Part shown: one piece after another, positions 7,926 through 13,145 of the stretch
Position numbering within the stretch: the first letter of the stretch is position 1
How the letters are laid out: the number at the start of each line of letters is the position of its first letter
Assembly (NCBI GenBank): GCA_903890595.1
Contig: CAITBU010000343.1
Coordinates: 1-13,145 of the forward strand
Length of the DNA stretch: 13,145 nt
Source: an uncultured Holophagaceae bacterium
GTDB taxonomy: Bacteria > Acidobacteriota > Holophagae > Holophagales > Holophagaceae
Reading direction: 5' to 3'
Position numbers and translations under genes: made by a program
Notes under the pieces: model-generated
The model's database searches: none
Seen by the model: only the letters and a program-made list of their open reading frames with translations
What the model was told of the DNA's origin: nothing

Positions 7926-7982
7926 ACAGATCTCAGGCTGCACCTGCACTTAGTCGATAGGGGACTAGGCAGGGTTATTAGG
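7926..7982 (+). promoter_or_regulatory. Short gap with hairpin and ribosome site upstream of the hybrid kinase
   Basis: The 57-bp gap between xseA and the kinase gene contains an inverted repeat, CTTAGTC (7949-7955) and GACTAGG (7963-7969), seven pairs with one G-T and a seven-base loop. No T-run follows, so it is not a standard terminator. AGGG at 7971-7974, eight bases before the ATG at 7983, is a plausible ribosome site. The two genes may share a transcript. Confidence 0.4.
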
Positions 7983-10574
<2,592 letters not shown>

Positions 10575-10685
10575 GGCTGGCGGAAATCGAGGCGAGCGAG
10601 AGGGAGCCTCAGGATCGGCAGGCACCGGCACTGCGCGGGAGCGGCCTGTACTCGTGCTATGGTAAAAAATATTTGCTGGTGATGA
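10575..10685 (+). promoter_or_regulatory. Intergenic region before the Ser/Thr kinase with sigma-54-like motif
   Basis: This 111-bp gap has AGGCAC, a four-base spacer and CTGCG at 10620-10635. It gives the GG-N10-GC spacing of sigma-54 promoters but misses several consensus bases. An A/T-rich tract, TATGGTAAAAAATATTT, follows at 10658-10674, unlike its GC-rich surroundings, and could hold a -10 region. A five-pair inverted repeat GAGGC/GCCTC (10589-10610) lacks a T-run. GGTGAT at 10678-10683 is a fair ribosome site for the next gene. Confidence 0.35.
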
Positions 10686-13145
10686 ATGCCAAACCCCCAT
10701 CCCCCAGACGCCACGCTCTCGCCTGAGCAGCCGCTGCTGGAGGCGCTCACGCCGGTAGGGCGCTTCCGCATCGAGGGGCACCTGGGCCACGGTGGCATGG
10801 GCGAGGTCTACCGGGCCTGGGACCCCGTGCTGGAGCGCAGCGTGGCCCTCAAGCGCCTGCGAATCGGCGCCGAACGCGACAGCGGCGCCCAGGAGCGCTT
10901 CCGCCGTGAGGCCCTGGCCCTGGCCCAGCTGAACCATCCCAATGTCTGCCAGGTGCACGACCTGGTGGACGATCCCCTGGGCACCTTCATCGCCATGGAG
11001 CTGGTGGAAGGCAGCACCTTGGACCAGGCCGGACCGGTCCTCACGCCCCGGGAGAAGCTCCAGGTACTCCAGTGCGTGGCTCAGGCCCTGGAGGCCACCC
11101 ACGCCAAGGGCATCGTCCATCGGGACCTGAAGCCCCGCAACGTCATGGTCCACGAGCGCCAGCCCGGTGAGCCGCCCCGGGTCAAGGTGGTGGACTTCGG
11201 CCTGATGCGCCTGCTCACCCCCAGCACTCAGGAGGGCCTGCCGCTCACGCAGGCACCCGGCCGCAGCGTCCTGACCGAGCACCCGGAGGACTTCGAAGAG
11301 ACCAGCCAGCTGCGCGTGATCAGCGGGTCCTCAGACCACTCCGGGTCCCCGCGGGGAGCGGGTTCAGGCTCCGACTCCTCCAGCCAGCTCACCCAGAACG
11401 GCACCTTCATGGGCAGCCCCGGCTATGCGTCCCCGGAGCAGATCCAGGGCCAGTCCGTGGGTCCCGCCAGCGATGTCTTTTCCCTGGGCATCCTGGCCTG
11501 GGAGCTCCTCACAGGCGAGCACCCCTTCCCCGGCGATGGCCGGTCGCGCATGAAGGCCATCGTCCATGGCACCCGACGGAAATTCAAAGCCAAGGGGCTG
11601 CCTGCAGGCACCGAGGACCTCCTCAAGGGCATGCTGGAGACCCACCCTTTCAAGCGCCCCACTGCCGCCAAGGTGGCCGAGTCCTTCCAGCACCTGCTCC
11701 GGCCACGCCGCGCGCTCTGGTGGACCGCCGCCCTCCTGGTGGTGGCTGTCCTGGCCGTAGGCGCAGGCAGCATCCTTCCGGGAATACTCAATCGCACTCC
11801 CCGGCGCCTCGCCATCCTGCCCTTTATCAACGCCACTGGGGACAGCCGCTTCACGGGCCTCATCCAGCGCGCCCTGCCCGAGGACGTCGGCGCTCGGCTG
11901 GCTGGCTCGGCCCACCTCCAGGTGGTGGAGCAGGAGACCCTGGCCCGGGCGGCCAAGAAGCTGGGCCTGGACCTGAGCCAGCCCCTGGACCCTGCCGCCC
12001 GCAAGCGCCTGGCCGCCTACCTCAAGGTGGGGCTCCTGCTGCGCGGCGATGTTCGCCAGAGCGCGGGACTCACCCTGGACTATGTGCTGGAAGAGCCCTC
12101 CGGCCAGGCTCGCGCCCAGGGCCTCCTGAGCCCCAGCGGCCCCCCCACCGTGGCCCTGCAGGCGCTACCGGGCGCCCTCGTGGAGGGTGTGGGGAGAAAG
12201 GCGGGTGCCACCGACCTCCAGGCTCCGACCCCAGAGCCGGGCCTGAGTGGAGAAGCCCTGGTGGCCTATGGCCAGGCCCTGGAGCTCATGGGCAAGGGAG
12301 GCTACAAAGAGGCCCTGCCCCTCATGCGCACCGCAGCTTTCCAAAACCCGCAGGCCGCCGGCCCAGTGGTGGGCTACGCCTCCTGCCTGTTCCGGACCGG
12401 GGACCCAGCCACCGACGTGGCCCTGCGCTGGGCGGTGAACACGGCCCGCCTCGCCAAGGACCGCTACCGGGAGGTCATCGCCCTCAAGGCCCTGGCCCTG
12501 CGGGAGCGCGAGCAGCGCCACCTGGACCTGGCCGTGGCCGCAGGCCGCGAGGGCGTGGCCCTGGCGGAGAAGGCCGGCTTCGAAGCGCAGCGGGTGGCCA
12601 TCCTCAACAACCTGGGCCTGGTGCTCCAGGACCAGGGCAAGCCAGTCGAAGCCGAGGCCTGCTACCGCCAGGCAGCCGAGGTGCAGCGGCGGCTACCCGA
12701 TCCCCAGGGCCTGGCCAATAGCATCAACAACCTCGCCATCCTGGCCCGCAACCGGGGTGCCTTCCCGGAAGCCGAGGCCCAGTATCGGGAGGCCCTGGCG
12801 CTGCACCAATCCCAGGAGAACCGCTACGGCGAGGCCCTCGCCCGCACCAACCTGGGGGACCTCACCCTCAGCGCCGGGCGCTTCCAGGAAGCACTGGAGC
12901 ACCTCACCAAGGCGGATGCGCTCTACCAGCAGGTGGGCAACCGCACCGAGCGCGCCACCTGCCAGCTCAACCTGGGTGTGCTGCACCAGTGCCAGGGGGC
13001 CTTCGATGCCGCCGAGACCGCCTTTCAGACCTCCCGCAGCCTGGCGGAGGAAGCCCAGGCCCCGCCCACCGTGGCCCTGGCGTGGTTCTATCTGGCCGGC
13101 CTCGCCCGGCAGCGCGGCCACATCGACGAGGCCACCGCCCGCTAC
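10686..13145 (+). CDS. Membrane Ser/Thr protein kinase with TolB-like and TPR regions (partial, runs off window)
   Basis: The reading frame is open for 820 codons to the last base of the window, so the C-terminus is missing. A PknB-type kinase domain (about 27-340) has the glycine loop LGHGGMGEVY (33-42), Lys K56, E75, HRDLKPRN (145-152), DFG (170-172) and SPEQ (249-252). All catalytic residues are kept. The DFG-to-PE distance is about 80 residues, against roughly 20-30 usually, through a Ser/Gly/Thr-rich insertion. A TM segment follows (about 343-365). Past it, LAILPFINATGD (374-385) opens a TolB-N/FlgO-like region (to about 480), then helical TPR-type repeats run from about 540 to the end (NNLGLVLQDQGKPVEAEACY and similar at 641, 681, 722 and 762). 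By topology the TPRs lie outside the cytoplasm and could bind protein partners; the substrate is unknown. The start is fixed by an in-frame TGA directly before the ATG, with GGTGAT upstream. Confidence 0.93.
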   Translation, partial: MPNPHPPDATLSPEQPLLEALTPVGRFRIEGHLGHGGMGEVYRAWDPVLERSVALKRLRIGAERDSGAQERFRREALALAQLNHPNVCQVHDLVDDPLGTFIAMELVEGSTLDQAGPVLTPREKLQVLQCVAQALEATHAKGIVHRDLKPRNVMVHERQPGEPPRVKVVDFGLMRLLTPSTQEGLPLTQAPGRSVLTEHPEDFEETSQLRVISGSSDHSGSPRGAGSGSDSSSQLTQNGTFMGSPGYASPEQIQGQSVGPASDVFSLGILAWELLTGEHPFPGDGRSRMKAIVHGTRRKFKAKGLPAGTEDLLKGMLETHPFKRPTAAKVAESFQHLLRPRRALWWTAALLVVAVLAVGAGSILPGILNRTPRRLAILPFINATGDSRFTGLIQRALPEDVGARLAGSAHLQVVEQETLARAAKKLGLDLSQPLDPAARKRLAAYLKVGLLLRGDVRQSAGLTLDYVLEEPSGQARAQGLLSPSGPPTVALQALPGALVEGVGRKAGATDLQAPTPEPGLSGEALVAYGQALELMGKGGYKEALPLMRTAAFQNPQAAGPVVGYASCLFRTGDPATDVALRWAVNTARLAKDRYREVIALKALALREREQRHLDLAVAAGREGVALAEKAGFEAQRVAILNNLGLVLQDQGKPVEAEACYRQAAEVQRRLPDPQGLANSINNLAILARNRGAFPEAEAQYREALALHQSQENRYGEALARTNLGDLTLSAGRFQEALEHLTKADALYQQVGNRTERATCQLNLGVLHQCQGAFDAAETAFQTSRSLAEEAQAPPTVALAWFYLAGLARQRGHIDEATARY

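Noticed and set aside
6576..7949. Minus-strand open frame of 457 codons opposite xseA
   Set aside because: It is an antisense shadow of a strongly conserved gene, rich in G, Q and A.
10589..10610. Terminator after the hybrid kinase
   Set aside because: The stem is only five pairs with a 12-base loop and no T-run follows.
11720..12721. Plus-strand open frame of 333 codons inside the Ser/Thr kinase gene
   Set aside because: It is a +1/+2 frame rich in P, G and R. The true kinase frame is open from 10686 to the window end.

Overview
The window is high-GC bacterial DNA with strong G/C bias at third codon positions. Its gene content is a secreted tricorn-like protease, a Cache-domain chemoreceptor, a hybrid histidine kinase with a periplasmic binding domain, and a membrane Ser/Thr kinase with TPRs. 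This would fit an Acidobacteriota of the Holophagae/Geothrix type, but that placement is inference from gene style; no rRNA or other marker is present.

Layout. Positions 1-399 hold no gene. They hold a mosaic of short blocks with a 9-nt internal period, including two copies of a 125-bp unit that share a 48-bp perfect repeat. From 400 to about 6498 three genes run on the minus strand, in transcription order: a methyl-accepting chemotaxis protein (4915-6498), a tricorn-family S41 peptidase with signal peptide (1575-4859) and a glycerate kinase (400-1545). The last two are 29 bp apart and look co-transcribed. A divergent junction of about 116 bp (6499-6614) separates these from three plus-strand genes: xseA (exonuclease VII large subunit, 6615-7925), a hybrid sensor histidine kinase (7983-10574), and a Ser/Thr protein kinase with TolB-like and TPR regions (10686 to beyond the window end at 13145).

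How the genes fit together. The window is mainly a sensing and signalling neighbourhood: chemoreceptor, hybrid kinase and eukaryotic-like kinase, each with its own membrane anchor and sensor region. It also contains a periplasmic protease, a carbon-metabolism enzyme and a DNA-repair nuclease. No stand-alone response regulator, che gene or xseB partner lies inside the window. I see no CRISPR, insertion sequence, phage gene, tRNA or rRNA. The least ordinary parts are the 9-nt periodic repeat mosaic beside the glycerate kinase gene and the long Ser-rich insertion in the activation segment of the Ser/Thr kinase.
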